From the NCBI GenBank assembly GCA_964409775.1, contig CAYPEI010000003.1:206325-270324 (forward strand): 64,000 bases of DNA, given 5' to 3'. Position 1 is the first letter of the stretch. Every line of letters starts with the position of its first letter. This DNA is from JAHBXL01 sp964409775 (GTDB lineage: Bacteria; Planctomycetota; Phycisphaerae; Phycisphaerales; UBA1924). Position numbers and translations under genes: made by a program. A model generated the notes under the pieces. It had not been told where the DNA came from. It was given only the letters and a program-made list of their open reading frames with translations, and did not search any database. Shown here piece by piece: positions 16,621-25,202 of the stretch.

Positions 16621-17004
16621 ATGGCACGCCACGTCCGCACCGGCGACAACGTCATCGTGAACAGCGGCTCTCACAAGGGCAAGGTCGGCACGATCATGCG
16701 GATCCTCACCAAGGAGGATCGCGTGATCGTCAAGGGCATCAACCTCCGCACCAAGCACCTGCGCCCGACGCGCCTGAACCCTCAGGGCGGGATCATCACC
16801 CGTGAGGCGCCGATCCACATCTCCAACGTGAGCCCCGTCGTCGACGGAAAGCCCACCCGCGTCCGCTTCATCAACAAGCCCGACGGAAGCAAGGTCCGCG
16901 TCGCCGCCCGCGGCGGCCAGGAACTGGGCGTCGTTCGCGGCCCGGATGCCAAGAAGAAGCACGCCGCCAAGCCCGCCCGAACCACCAAGCCCGCCAAGAA
17001 GTAA
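16621..17004 (+). CDS. rplX: 50S ribosomal protein L24
   Basis: Assembly-initiating 50S protein. 127 residues, longer than the usual 100-105 because of a basic C-terminal tail. The KOW motif is VRTGDNVIVNSGSHKGKVGTI, followed by KGINLRTKHLRPTRLNPQGGIITREAPIHISNV. The C-terminal roughly 20 residues are Lys/Ala/Pro-rich, like tails on several other ribosomal proteins in this cluster. Confidence 0.96.
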   Translation: MARHVRTGDNVIVNSGSHKGKVGTIMRILTKEDRVIVKGINLRTKHLRPTRLNPQGGIITREAPIHISNVSPVVDGKPTRVRFINKPDGSKVRVAARGGQELGVVRGPDAKKKHAAKPARTTKPAKK

Positions 17005-17038
17005 TCGCCCGCCGCATCTCGCACTCTGGAACTGACCA

Positions 17039-17695
17039 ATGGCCAAGGACATGACAAAGAAGCCGCAGGGCAAGAAGACCAAGGGCGACGACGATGCGCC
17101 CGTCGGGCCGCTCCCGCCGCCCCGTCTCAAGGGCGTGTACGAGGAGAAGGTCCGCAAGGCCATCGCCGAGAAGTTCGGACTGGGTAACCCGATGGCCCAG
17201 CCCCGGCTGCGCTCCATCGTGATCAACGTCAACATGGGTCGACACCTCGACGGCACGAAACTGCCTCCGAACGTGAAGACCACCGTGCTCGACACGCTCA
17301 CCAAGATCAGCGGCCAGCGGCCGGTGGTCCTCAAGGCCAAGAAGAGCGTTTCGAACTTCAAGGTCCGCGAGGGCTACGAGACCGCCGCCATGGTCACCCT
17401 CCGCCGCGAGCGGATGTGGCACTTCCTCGACCGGCTGATCAACCTGGCGACCCCGCGTATCAAGGACTTCCGGGGCCTGAACGACCGCAGTTTCGATCGG
17501 CAGGGCAACTACGCCATGGGCCTGTCGGAACAGGGCGTGTTCCCCGAGATCAACATGGCCGAGGTGACGTTCACCCACGGCATGAACATCAACATGATCT
17601 TCAGCAACTCATCGCCGGAACTCAGCCGGTTTGTGCTCGCGGAACTCGGCATGCCGTTCCGCCGCGAAGAAAAGCGCGAGCCCAAGGCCGCCTGA
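17039..17695 (+). CDS. rplE: 50S ribosomal protein L5
   Basis: L5 binds 5S rRNA in the central protuberance. 218 residues, longer than the typical 180 because of a Lys/Asp-rich N-terminal extension of about 30 residues before the core. Core motifs: VINVNMGRHLDG, TKISGQRPVVLKAKKSVSNFKVREG, LRRERMWHFLDRLINLATPRIKDFRGLN and QGVFPEINMAEVTFTHGMNI. Start ATG 17039. Confidence 0.96.
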   Translation: MAKDMTKKPQGKKTKGDDDAPVGPLPPPRLKGVYEEKVRKAIAEKFGLGNPMAQPRLRSIVINVNMGRHLDGTKLPPNVKTTVLDTLTKISGQRPVVLKAKKSVSNFKVREGYETAAMVTLRRERMWHFLDRLINLATPRIKDFRGLNDRSFDRQGNYAMGLSEQGVFPEINMAEVTFTHGMNINMIFSNSSPELSRFVLAELGMPFRREEKREPKAA

Positions 17696-17750
17696 GACCG
17701 CGAACCGAAGGAAGCATTGACCCCGCACCGGGGACGACGGAGAAGAACGT

Positions 17751-17936
17751 ATGGCGACGAAGGCCCAGACCGCACGCGCGAACCGCAAGCCCAAGTACAG
17801 CACCCGCATCGTGCGCCGGTGCGAGCTCACGGGCCGCGCCCGCGGGGTGTACCGCAAGTTCCGCATCAGCCGCATCATGCTCCGGAAACTCGCCCTCGAG
17901 GGCAAGATCCCCGGGATGCGCAAGGCGAGTTGGTAA
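17751..17936 (+). CDS. rpsN: 30S ribosomal protein S14, short form without zinc cysteines
   Basis: 61-residue S14 in the position between L5 and S8. Its length and sequence (YRKFRISRIMLRKLALEGKIPGMRKASW) match the short 'type Z' S14 family, which normally carries a CxxC-x12-CxxC zinc site. Here only Cys24 remains; the other three positions are Thr, Ser and Met/Leu-type residues. It is therefore a zinc-independent (C minus) version of the short form. Ribosomal context and conserved ends make the assignment firm. Confidence 0.95.
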   Translation: MATKAQTARANRKPKYSTRIVRRCELTGRARGVYRKFRISRIMLRKLALEGKIPGMRKASW

Positions 17937-18005
17937 CGAGACACCCAGGGACCTTTCTGACCCCGACCGAATCATGACGGCGCGCCGCGCCACAGGGACT
18001 GCCCG

Positions 18006-18404
18006 ATGTCGATCAACGACCCCATCTCAGACATGCTGACTCGCATCCGCAACGCCGCGAGCATCAAGGCCAAGATCGTCGAGTGCCTCAACTCGAAGGT
18101 TTGCCGTGGTATCGCCGACGTCCTGCGCGACGAGGGCTACATCGACGGCTACGAAGTCGTCGATGACGGACGCCAGGGCCGCATCAAGGTGAAACTCAAG
18201 TACGGTCCCCGCGGCGAGACGGTGCTCAACTCGCTGCACCGCGAGAGCAAGCCCGGTCGGCGCGTCTACCAGCGCGTCGATGACCTGCCCCGTCCGCTCC
18301 AGGGACTGGGCATCGCCATCGTTTCCACTTCCAAGGGCGTCATGAGCGATCGCAAGGCGCGCACCGAGCGCGTCGGCGGTGAACTGCTCTGCATCGTTGG
18401 ATAA
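18006..18404 (+). CDS. rpsH: 30S ribosomal protein S8
   Basis: Primary 16S rRNA binder and, in E. coli, the repressor of the spc operon. 132 residues. Motifs: NDPISDMLTRIRNA near the N-terminus, LRDEGYIDGYEVV, LKYGPRGETVLNSLHRESKPGRRVYQRVDDLPRP, and the C-terminal STSKGVMSDRKARTERVGGELLCIV. Start ATG 18006. Confidence 0.97.
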   Translation: MSINDPISDMLTRIRNAASIKAKIVECLNSKVCRGIADVLRDEGYIDGYEVVDDGRQGRIKVKLKYGPRGETVLNSLHRESKPGRRVYQRVDDLPRPLQGLGIAIVSTSKGVMSDRKARTERVGGELLCIVG

Positions 18405-18465
18405 GCCACCACTCCCCGAGTCGAAGCCGTTCGGTTCGTCCGAACCGGATGAGGAGCAACAGACC

Positions 18466-19017
18466 ATGTCCCGCATCGGAAAGAAGCCCGTCACTCTCCC
18501 CGCCGGCGTCAAGGCGCAGGTCGCCGCCGGCAAGGTCACAATCTCCGGGCCCAAGCACTCGCTCGTCATCCCCGTGCGCAGCGAGGTGAAGGTCACCTGC
18601 GACGAGGCCGGCAAGAAGGTGGATGTGGCCATCGCGGACGGTTCGAGCGAGGATCCCGCTGCCAACGCCTACTGGGGCACCACCCGCGCCCTCATCCAGA
18701 ACGCCGTGGAAGGCGTGACCAAGGGCTACGAAAAGACCATGGAAGTCATCGGTGTCGGCTGGACCGCCGCCGTGCAGGGAAAGAACATCAAACTCACCGT
18801 CGGCTTCGCCAACCCCATCGTCATGCCGATCCCGCAGGGACTCGACGTGACCGTGGACAAGCAGTTCGTCACCATCAAGGGACCGGACAAGAAGGCCGTC
18901 GGCCAGTTCGCGGCGGACATGCGTGCCCGTCGCAAGCCCGAGCCCTACAACGGCAAGGGCATCAAGTACAAGGAAGAGACCATCAAGCGCAAGCAGGGCA
19001 AGCAGTTCGGCGCCTGA
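18466..19017 (+). CDS. rplF: 50S ribosomal protein L6
   Basis: L6 lies near the factor-binding site of the 50S subunit. 183 residues, normal. MSRIGKKPVTLPAGVKAQV, ANAYWGTTRALIQNAVEGVTKGYEKTMEVIGVGWTAAVQG and the C-terminal RARRKPEPYNGKGIKYKEE are all family landmarks. Start ATG 18466 is preceded by GAGGAG; the frame is open to 18379 but overlaps rpsH. Confidence 0.97.
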   Translation: MSRIGKKPVTLPAGVKAQVAAGKVTISGPKHSLVIPVRSEVKVTCDEAGKKVDVAIADGSSEDPAANAYWGTTRALIQNAVEGVTKGYEKTMEVIGVGWTAAVQGKNIKLTVGFANPIVMPIPQGLDVTVDKQFVTIKGPDKKAVGQFAADMRARRKPEPYNGKGIKYKEETIKRKQGKQFGA

Positions 19018-19058
19018 TCCCGGAGTGAACTGGGCCGATGGGCCCGGAGCGATCGACT

Positions 19059-19421
19059 ATGGACAAGAACCAGCACAAAGACTTCCGTCGTTCCCGGCGG
19101 CACCAGCGCGTCCGCGGCAGCGTCAGCGGCACCCCGTCCCGCCCACGGCTCGCGGTCTACAAGTCCGTCAAGCACATCTATGCCCAGATCATCGATGATC
19201 TGGCAGGACGGACGCTTGCTTCCGCTTCCTCGCGCGAATCGGCGGCGGGTGCGGACAAGCCCGGCAACTCCAAGTCCGCGGCGGGGGTCGGCAAACTCCT
19301 GGCCGACCGCGCCAAGCAGAGCGGTGTTACCGCCGTCTGCTTCGACCGGGGCGGCTTCAAGTATCACGGCCGCGTCAAGGCCCTTGCAGAGGCTGCACGC
19401 CAGGCCGGTCTCAAGTTCTAA
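19059..19421 (+). CDS. rplR: 50S ribosomal protein L18
   Basis: 5S rRNA-binding protein of the central protuberance. 120 residues. It has RVRGSVSGTPSRPRLAVYKSVKHIYAQIIDDLAGRTLASASS, then GKLLADRAKQSGVTAVCFDRGGFKYHGRVKALAEAARQAGLKF, the standard C-terminus. Start ATG 19059 (MDKNQHKD) is preferred over an in-frame ATG at 19038 on the basis of the GGAG 9 nt upstream and the family length. Confidence 0.96.
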   Translation: MDKNQHKDFRRSRRHQRVRGSVSGTPSRPRLAVYKSVKHIYAQIIDDLAGRTLASASSRESAAGADKPGNSKSAAGVGKLLADRAKQSGVTAVCFDRGGFKYHGRVKALAEAARQAGLKF

Positions 19422-19490
19422 TCCCCGCTCCGCGGCCCGCGTGCCGGGGGCGAGTCAGGCAACGATCCACGATCCACACGAGCAGCACCC

Positions 19491-20189
19491 ATGCCCGAAC
19501 TCCTCGACGAATCGACAAGCCTTGAGTCCACCACCATCGGCGTCTATCGCACCGCTTCCACGGTGAAGGGCGGCCGCCGATTCAGTTTCGGTGCGCTCGT
19601 CGTTGTCGGCAACCGAAACGGCCAGGTGGGCTACGGCTACGCCAAGGCCAACGAAGTCCCGAACGCCATCGAGAAGGCGCAGAAGTACGCCAAGCGCAAA
19701 CTCGTGAGCATTCCCCGAATCGGCGGCACCTTCAACCACGAGGTCGAGGGCAACTTCTCCGCATCGAAAGTCCGGCTCATTCCCGCCTCACCGGGTACCG
19801 GCGTCGTTGCGGGCACCGTCGTCCGCTCGATCCTCGAACTCGCTGGCGTCACCGACGCGCTGAGCAAGTGCTTCGGATCCACCAACGCCCGCAACGTGGT
19901 CAAGGCGGTTTTCGACGGCCTTGAAAAACTCCAGACGCCCGCGGTCGTCGCGGGCCTTCGCGGCCAGACCCTCGAGCGCACCAGCATCGAGGACCGCATC
20001 GAGAAGGGCAAGGCCTTCATGCCCAAGGCGACCGGCAAGGAGCAGCGCGCCCGCGGCCCGGTCAACACCGTCGGCAACGAGCGCAAGGGCCGCGGCGGCA
20101 GCCGGCCGCGCCGTCGCGGACCGGAGGGCGCTGAAGGCGGCCCCGCCGCAGAGAGCACGCCTGATTCCGGTGCGCCAGCCCAGTCTTGA
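19491..20189 (+). CDS. rpsE: 30S ribosomal protein S5
   Basis: S5 affects decoding fidelity and mRNA unwinding. 232 residues, longer than the usual 165-175 because of a Gly/Arg-rich, then acidic/Ser/Pro C-terminal tail of about 60 residues. The double-stranded-RNA-binding-like domain shows VYRTASTVKGGRRFSFGALVVVGNRNGQVGYGYAKANEVPNAIEKA; the C-terminal domain has LIPASPGTGVVAGTVVRSILELAGVTDALSKCFGSTNARNVVKA. Normally L30 follows; here rplO follows directly. Confidence 0.97.
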   Translation: MPELLDESTSLESTTIGVYRTASTVKGGRRFSFGALVVVGNRNGQVGYGYAKANEVPNAIEKAQKYAKRKLVSIPRIGGTFNHEVEGNFSASKVRLIPASPGTGVVAGTVVRSILELAGVTDALSKCFGSTNARNVVKAVFDGLEKLQTPAVVAGLRGQTLERTSIEDRIEKGKAFMPKATGKEQRARGPVNTVGNERKGRGGSRPRRRGPEGAEGGPAAESTPDSGAPAQS

Positions 20190-20250
20190 ACCGGTTCTAT
20201 CAACCTGATCCCGCGGCCCCGTAGCCGATGTTTCGCCGGAGTGACCGACC

Positions 20251-20880
20251 ATGATGATCCATGAAATTACCCAACTCGCAGGCCGCAACAAGCGGCGCAA
20301 GCGCGTCGGCCGGGGAACCGGCAGCGGCGGCAAGCGCTCCGGCCGCGGCCAGAAGGGCGCGGGCAGCCGCTCGGGCACCGCTCGCAAGACCGGATTCGAG
20401 GGTGGCCAGATGCCCTACTTCCGTCGTCTGCGGAAGTTCGGCTTCTCCAACGCCAACTTCACCAACCGGTTCTGGACCGTCAACATCCGCGCGATCCTCG
20501 CGCACCCGTCCTTCGCCAAGGGTGGCACGATCAACTCTGAGACGCTGATCAAGGCCGGGCTCATCCGCGATGACTCCCGCGACCTCAAGATCCTGGGCGA
20601 TCTCGGCGACATGACCCTGAGCGCGAAACTCGATGTCACCGCGGCCCGCGTGTCCGGAAAGGCTCGCAAACTCATCGAGGATGCCGGCGGCAAGGTCAAC
20701 GAAACCGGCACACGTCGCGACAAGGTTCGCGGCGTCGACCGCAACAGCGAAGACAAGACCCCCAAGAATCTCACCAAGAAACTGAATCGTTCCTCCGGCG
20801 CGAAGAAGCCTGTGGCCGTCGAGGCCGAGGGCGAGGCGCCAGAGGCCGATGCGAAGAAGAAGCCCGCCAAGGGCGCCTGA
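20251..20880 (+). CDS. rplO: 50S ribosomal protein L15
   Basis: Late assembly protein of the 50S subunit. 209 residues, against about 145-150 in most bacteria. The Gly/Arg-rich N-terminal arm is typical (GRNKRRKRVGRGTGSGGKRSGRGQKGAGSRSG), then FEGGQMPYFRRLRKFGFSN. The core ends near SGKARKLIEDAGGKV; the last 60 or so residues are a charged, low-complexity extension rich in Lys, Glu and Ala. Two adjacent ATG codons (20251, 20254) could serve as start. Confidence 0.95.
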   Translation: MMIHEITQLAGRNKRRKRVGRGTGSGGKRSGRGQKGAGSRSGTARKTGFEGGQMPYFRRLRKFGFSNANFTNRFWTVNIRAILAHPSFAKGGTINSETLIKAGLIRDDSRDLKILGDLGDMTLSAKLDVTAARVSGKARKLIEDAGGKVNETGTRRDKVRGVDRNSEDKTPKNLTKKLNRSSGAKKPVAVEAEGEAPEADAKKKPAKGA

Positions 20881-20916
20881 TTCTCTGGTCGCCGGCTGCC
20901 GACACGGACGTTCACG

Positions 20917-22326
20917 ATGATCAAGGCCTTGATCAATGTCTTCCGGATTCCCGAGCTCCGCACGAAGATCCTCTTCACGCTGGGCATGCTCGCTGTCTAC
21001 CGGATCGGCCACTGGATCCCGCTCCCGGGCGTGAACCAGGAGCAGTTGCGCCAGTTCTTCGAGCAGCAGGTCGAGTCGGGCAGCGCCGCCGGCAAGGCGG
21101 CGATGTTCGTGACCACGTTCTCGGGAGGCGCGTTCGGCCACTCGACGATCTTCGGTCTGGGCATCATGCCCTACATCTCGGCCTCCATCATTTTCCAGTT
21201 GCTCGCATCGGTTCTGCCTGCGCTCAAGAAACTGCAGCAGGAAGGACCGACCGGCCGCCAGAAGATCATGGAGTGGACCCGGTTCGCGACCATCGGCCTC
21301 TGCCTGGTGCAGGGGTTCGGCTGGCTGAAGTACATCACGGCTTCAAACCTGGTCTATCCGCTATGGGCGGGCAACCCCGTCTGGTGGATCATGGCCATCG
21401 CCGCGCTCACCGCCGGCACGGTCTTCCTGATGTGGCTTGGCGAGCAGATCGACAAGTACGGCATCGGCAACGGTGTGTCGCTCATCATCGCCGCAGGCAT
21501 CCTCACACGCATGCCCGATGCGGTGATCTGGGTCTGGCAGAACTTTGATCCCCGCGCCGCGGGCGAGAAGATGGGCTTCTCCGGCTTGTTCTTCATTCTC
21601 GCCGGGTTCGTGCTGGTGGTCGCCGGTTCGGTCATCATGACGGTCGCGCAGCGGCGGATCCCGATCCAACAGGCCAAGCACACTCGCGGCCGCAAGGTCT
21701 TCGGCGGCCAGCGGAGTTACCTCCCGCTCCGGGTGAATCACGGCGGCGTCATGCCGGTCATCTTCGCGTCCTCGCTGATGATCTTCCCGTCAGTGATCTT
21801 CTCCGCCCTCGCGACCCAGGCACGCTCTCAGGGCTGGGCCGATGGCATCACCGTCCCGATCACCTGGCTCAGCGACGCCTTCAAGATGGGCGAGTTCCCC
21901 TACGTGTTCTTTGAAGTGGTGCTGATCTACTTCTTCAGTTACTTCTGGATCACCGTTCAGTTCAATCCGGAGGAAATGGCCAAGAACCTGCGGGATCACG
22001 GCTCATTCATTCCGGGTCTGCGCCCCGGCCCGCGAACGGCGGAGTACCTCGAAATGGTGATGGAGCGCATCACGTTCGTGGGCGCTGCGTTCCTCGCCGT
22101 CATCGCGGTCATTCCCTCGATCGTCAACAGCCGGCTCGGAGTCAGTCCGACGGTCTCGCAGTTCCTCGGGGGCACGGGCCTGCTGATCGTTGTGTCCGTC
22201 GTGCTCGACTTCATCCAGCGCGTCGAGGCGAACCTGCTGATGCGCAACTACGCCGGGTTCCTCAGCAGCGGCGAGCAGGAGGGCGGGCCTCGGATCCGCA
22301 GTTCACGTATGGCCACCGGCGTCTGA
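20917..22326 (+). CDS. secY: Preprotein translocase subunit SecY
   Basis: Central pore of the Sec translocon. 469 residues with ten membrane helices. The family N-terminus is IPELRTKILFTLGMLAVYRIGHWIPLPGVN; TM2 plug region STIFGLGIMPYISASIIFQLL; the cytosolic loop MTVAQRRIPIQQAKHTRG; the FNPEEMAKNLRDHGSFIPGLRPG loop; and VVLDFIQRVEANLLMRNYAGF near the end. It carries the SecA/ribosome-contact arginines in the loops. adk and map, often next, are absent. Confidence 0.97.
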   Translation: MIKALINVFRIPELRTKILFTLGMLAVYRIGHWIPLPGVNQEQLRQFFEQQVESGSAAGKAAMFVTTFSGGAFGHSTIFGLGIMPYISASIIFQLLASVLPALKKLQQEGPTGRQKIMEWTRFATIGLCLVQGFGWLKYITASNLVYPLWAGNPVWWIMAIAALTAGTVFLMWLGEQIDKYGIGNGVSLIIAAGILTRMPDAVIWVWQNFDPRAAGEKMGFSGLFFILAGFVLVVAGSVIMTVAQRRIPIQQAKHTRGRKVFGGQRSYLPLRVNHGGVMPVIFASSLMIFPSVIFSALATQARSQGWADGITVPITWLSDAFKMGEFPYVFFEVVLIYFFSYFWITVQFNPEEMAKNLRDHGSFIPGLRPGPRTAEYLEMVMERITFVGAAFLAVIAVIPSIVNSRLGVSPTVSQFLGGTGLLIVVSVVLDFIQRVEANLLMRNYAGFLSSGEQEGGPRIRSSRMATGV

Positions 22327-22362
22327 TCGCGGAACACGCGATACGCCACTCAAAAGAGGGTT

Positions 22363-22581
22363 ATGAGCAAACAGGACGACAAACTCACGCTGGACGCAGT
22401 GGTCGAGGAAGCGCTTCCGAACGCGATGTTCACGGTCAAACTTCCCAACGGCCACAAGATCCTTGCCTACGTGTCGGGCAAGATGCGCATGAACTACATC
22501 CGCATCCTGCCCGGTGATCGGGTGACGGTCGAACTCAGTCCGTACGACCTGACCAAGGCCCGGATCACGTATCGCCAGTGA
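22363..22581 (+). CDS. infA: Translation initiation factor IF-1
   Basis: 72-residue OB-fold factor that binds the A site of the 30S subunit with IF-2 and IF-3. Sequence features LDAVVEEALPNAMFTVKLPNGHKILAYVSGKMRMNYIRILPGDRVTVELSPYDLTKARITYRQ are the complete family pattern. Start ATG 22363 follows AAGAGGGTT. It is followed by a 256-nt spacer before rpmJ. Confidence 0.96.
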   Translation: MSKQDDKLTLDAVVEEALPNAMFTVKLPNGHKILAYVSGKMRMNYIRILPGDRVTVELSPYDLTKARITYRQ

Positions 22582-22802
22582 TCTGGGTGGGCGAGGCTGA
22601 CCCGGTCGGGCGGCGGCGTTTGGCTTGGGCCAAGTCGAGAACGAGAGTTGAGGGGCGGTTTGGGGTTCGGCGGGGCTCTCATGGATGGGAGTTCATCGTG
22701 CTTCGTGCGGCCGGGTCGGCAAGTCGCTGGCCAGGCCGCGGATAGGGTCCTAACATCCCGCTCGCCCTGAAGACGGGCGGCTCCAAAGCAGATCGTTGAC
22801 AG

Positions 22803-22820
22803 CGGACCGAAGACGGTCCG
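22803..22820 (+). promoter_or_regulatory. Perfect hairpin just before rpmJ
   Basis: CGGACCG (22803-22809), loop AAGA, CGGTCCG (22814-22820): a perfect 7-bp stem with a four-base loop. The AAAGGA that precedes the rpmJ GTG begins one base after the stem, so the hairpin could affect translation start. The rest of the infA-rpmJ spacer (22582-22837) shows no gene. Confidence 0.4.
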
Positions 22821-22837
22821 AAAGGACGGGTTGAGTC

Positions 22838-22954
22838 GTGAAGGTCAAGGCAAGTATCCGTCGCATGTGCAACCAGTGCCAGGTGGTCCGCCGCAAGGGC
22901 AAGGTGCGGGTCATCTGCAAGGCCAATCCCAAGCACAAGCAGGTTCAGGGCTGA
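22838..22954 (+). CDS. rpmJ: 50S ribosomal protein L36
   Basis: 38-residue zinc-ribbon protein, too short for many gene finders. Starts at GTG 22838 with AAAGGA upstream: MKVKASIRRMCNQCQVV, then RRKGKVRVICKANPKHKQ. The zinc ligands are Cys11, Cys14, Cys27 and His33, so this is the zinc-containing (C plus) form, in contrast to the S14 of the same cluster. Ends TGA 22952-22954. Location between IF-1 and S13 is canonical. Confidence 0.95.
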   Translation: MKVKASIRRMCNQCQVVRRKGKVRVICKANPKHKQVQG

Positions 22955-23006
22955 TCGTTGGAAACACCGCGGCTGGTTGGCCGCGATTGCTCGACAGGAG
23001 TTCGCC

Positions 23007-23387
23007 GTGCCACGTATTGCGGGTATTGACGTTCCGGAAAAGAAGAAGATCTTCTTCGCGCTCCAGTACATCTACGGGATCGGGCCGCGCTTCGCCGCGG
23101 CGATCCTCACGGAAGCCGGCGTGAATCCGGACCTGCGCGCCAACGAGGTGAACGAGCAGCAACTGGCCGCGATCAACGCCATCATCGACAACACGTACAT
23201 CGTCGAGGGCGCGCTTCGTCGCCAGGTCCAGCAGAACGTTCAGAGACTCAAGGACGTCCGCAGTTATCGCGGCGAGCGCCACCGCCGCGGCCTGCCGACC
23301 CGCGGCCAGCGAACGCGCTCCAACGCCCGCACCCGCAAGGGCAAGAAGAAGACCGTCGCCGGCAAGAAGGGCGTCAAGGCCAAGTAA
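23007..23387 (+). CDS. rpsM: 30S ribosomal protein S13
   Basis: S13 lies in the 30S head and bridges to the 50S subunit and tRNAs. 126 residues. PRIAGIDVPEKKKIFFALQYIYGIGPRFAAAILTEAG (helix-two-turns-helix) and the C-terminal YRGERHRRGLPTRGQRTRSNARTRKGKKKTV are the signature parts. Start is GTG 23007, chosen because CAGGAG lies 6 nt upstream and the N-terminus then matches the family; the frame is open to 22977. Confidence 0.96.
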   Translation: MPRIAGIDVPEKKKIFFALQYIYGIGPRFAAAILTEAGVNPDLRANEVNEQQLAAINAIIDNTYIVEGALRRQVQQNVQRLKDVRSYRGERHRRGLPTRGQRTRSNARTRKGKKKTVAGKKGVKAK

Positions 23388-23497
23388 CCAGCAGGCAGCA
23401 AGCGGTGCGGCGTCTCAACCGCGCTCTTTGCTGATACCCAACATCTCCACAAACCCCGGGTACGACCCAAGCGGTCGGCTGATCCGAGGAGCACACG

Positions 23498-23875
23498 ATG
23501 GCAAAGAAGCAGAAGAAAGTCCGCAAGAACGTCACCCGCGGCATCGCGCACGTCCGGGCCTCCCACAACAACACCATTGTCACCGTGACCGATCCGAACG
23601 GCGAGACCATCGCCTGGGACTCGGCTGGGACGATCGGCTTCAAGGGCGCTCGAAAGAGCACGCCCTTTGCCGCGACCCGCGCCGGCGAGTCTGCCGGGCA
23701 GAAGGCCCGCAAGTTGGGCATGTCGGAGATCGAGGTCTTCATCAAGGGCACCGGCGCAGGCCGCGAGTCCGCGGTGCAGGGCTTGGTCTCGACCGGCCTG
23801 CGGGTCACCGCGATCGAGGATCACACTCCGATCCCGCACAACGGCTGCCGTCCCCGCAAGCGCCGCCGCGTCTGA
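23498..23875 (+). CDS. rpsK: 30S ribosomal protein S11
   Basis: Platform protein of the 30S subunit. 125 residues. KNVTRGIAHVRASHNNTIVTVTDPNGETIAWDSAGTIGFKGARKSTPFAATRAGESAGQKA and the C-terminal DHTPIPHNGCRPRKRRRV are family hallmarks. rpsD (S4), which usually follows, is missing; rpoA comes next after 163 nt. Confidence 0.97.
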   Translation: MAKKQKKVRKNVTRGIAHVRASHNNTIVTVTDPNGETIAWDSAGTIGFKGARKSTPFAATRAGESAGQKARKLGMSEIEVFIKGTGAGRESAVQGLVSTGLRVTAIEDHTPIPHNGCRPRKRRRV

Positions 23876-24038
23876 TCCGCGCTTCATGCGTCGCGGCGCT
23901 TCGCCGCCTCGCGTTTACGAGTCATCGCCCCCGCACAGCAGGGACTTCCGGGCAGTCAGCGGCCCGGATCGACCCGAATCAGGCGGAAGGGCGCATCCCA
24001 TCACCGGGTCCCGCTGACATGTTCGGAAGGGTTTCAGC

Positions 24039-25064
24039 ATGCGCATCCGTTGGCGAGGTTTCGAACTCCCGTCGCACGTCGTCGCCGATCCCAAGTTCCA
24101 GGGCAACACCTTCGGCCGGTTTACGGTCGAACCGTTCGAGCGCGGCTTCGGCACGACGATCGGCAATGGTCTTCGCCGCGTCCTGCTTTCCAGCCTCGAG
24201 GGCGCTGCGGTCACGGCCGTGAAGATCAAGGGCGCTCCGCACGAGTTTCACTCGCTGCCCGGCGTTATGGAGGATGTCACCGACATCATCCTCAACGTGA
24301 AGGGCCTTATTGTGAAGATGGAGGGCGACGGCCCGAAGACCCTCACTTTGGCCGCCTCCGGGCCGGGAGACGTCACCGCCGAACTCATCGAGGGTGACCC
24401 GTCGGTGACGATCCTGAACAAAGAGCACATCATCGCCACCTTGACGGAGAAGGTGGACTTTGAAATGGAACTCCGCGTCGGTCTTGGTCGCGGCTACGTC
24501 CCCGCGAGCGAGCAGTACCGCCGCGATGAAGACCAGGAAATCGGCCTCATCCCGGTCGATGCGATCTATTCGCCGGTTCAGCGCGTCCGCTTCAAGGTCG
24601 AGGAGACCCGTGTCGGCCAGCGCACCAACTACGACAAGTTGGTGATGGACATCTGGACCAACGGCACGGTCACGCCGGAGATGGCCCTCGTCGAGGCCGG
24701 CAAGATTCTCCGCAAGCACCTCAATCCGTTCGTGCAGTACTTCGAGGTCGGCCGCGAGACGGTGACCGAAGCCGCCGCGGCCGCGGCAGGCGTGGACGAG
24801 GAACTCATCCGCAAACTCAACCGGCCGATCGGCGATCTCGATCTCTCGGTCCGAGCAAGCAACTGTCTCGAGTCTGCGCGGATCGTCACGATCGCGGACC
24901 TGGTGCAGCACACCGACTCGGACCTCCTCAAGGTCCGTTCGTTCGGCCGCACATCGCTCCGAGAAGTGAAGAAGAAGCTCACCGACATGGCGCTGGATCT
25001 GGGCATGAAACTCCCCGAAGGCGTCACCACCACCATGACCCCCGGCTCGACCGCCGGCGTTTGA
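24039..25064 (+). CDS. rpoA: DNA-directed RNA polymerase subunit alpha
   Basis: Alpha subunit, which dimerises to start RNA polymerase assembly and whose C-terminal domain contacts UP elements and activators. 341 residues. N-terminal domain: FGRFTVEPFERGFGTTIGNGLRRVLLSSLEGAAVTAVKI and PGVMEDVTDIILNVKGL; alpha-CTD at about residues 265-335 with LDLSVRASNCLESARIVTIADLVQHTDSDLLKVRSFGRTSLREVKKKLTDMALDLGMKL. Start ATG 24039. Followed by a hairpin before rplQ. Confidence 0.97.
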   Translation: MRIRWRGFELPSHVVADPKFQGNTFGRFTVEPFERGFGTTIGNGLRRVLLSSLEGAAVTAVKIKGAPHEFHSLPGVMEDVTDIILNVKGLIVKMEGDGPKTLTLAASGPGDVTAELIEGDPSVTILNKEHIIATLTEKVDFEMELRVGLGRGYVPASEQYRRDEDQEIGLIPVDAIYSPVQRVRFKVEETRVGQRTNYDKLVMDIWTNGTVTPEMALVEAGKILRKHLNPFVQYFEVGRETVTEAAAAAAGVDEELIRKLNRPIGDLDLSVRASNCLESARIVTIADLVQHTDSDLLKVRSFGRTSLREVKKKLTDMALDLGMKLPEGVTTTMTPGSTAGV

Positions 25065-25072
25065 TCCGGCTC

Positions 25073-25102
25073 CCTCAAGCGGCCAGCGCCGGTCGGTTGA
25101 GG
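25073..25102 (+). promoter_or_regulatory. Hairpin between rpoA and rplQ
   Basis: CCTCAA-g-CGGCC (25073-25084) pairs with GGTCG-g-TTGAGG (25091-25102), 11 pairs with one internal G-G mismatch and a six-base loop. It lacks a T run, so it is more likely an RNA processing or pausing element than a terminator. Confidence 0.35.
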
Positions 25103-25202
25103 CATCGATCGCAAGCGGGTTTGTCCGCAAGTACTTGGCGCATAGAGTTCGGCCTGTTTTCCGCCGGTTGATCCGTGCGGGTTTTGTTTGAGGAGTATTC
25201 CG

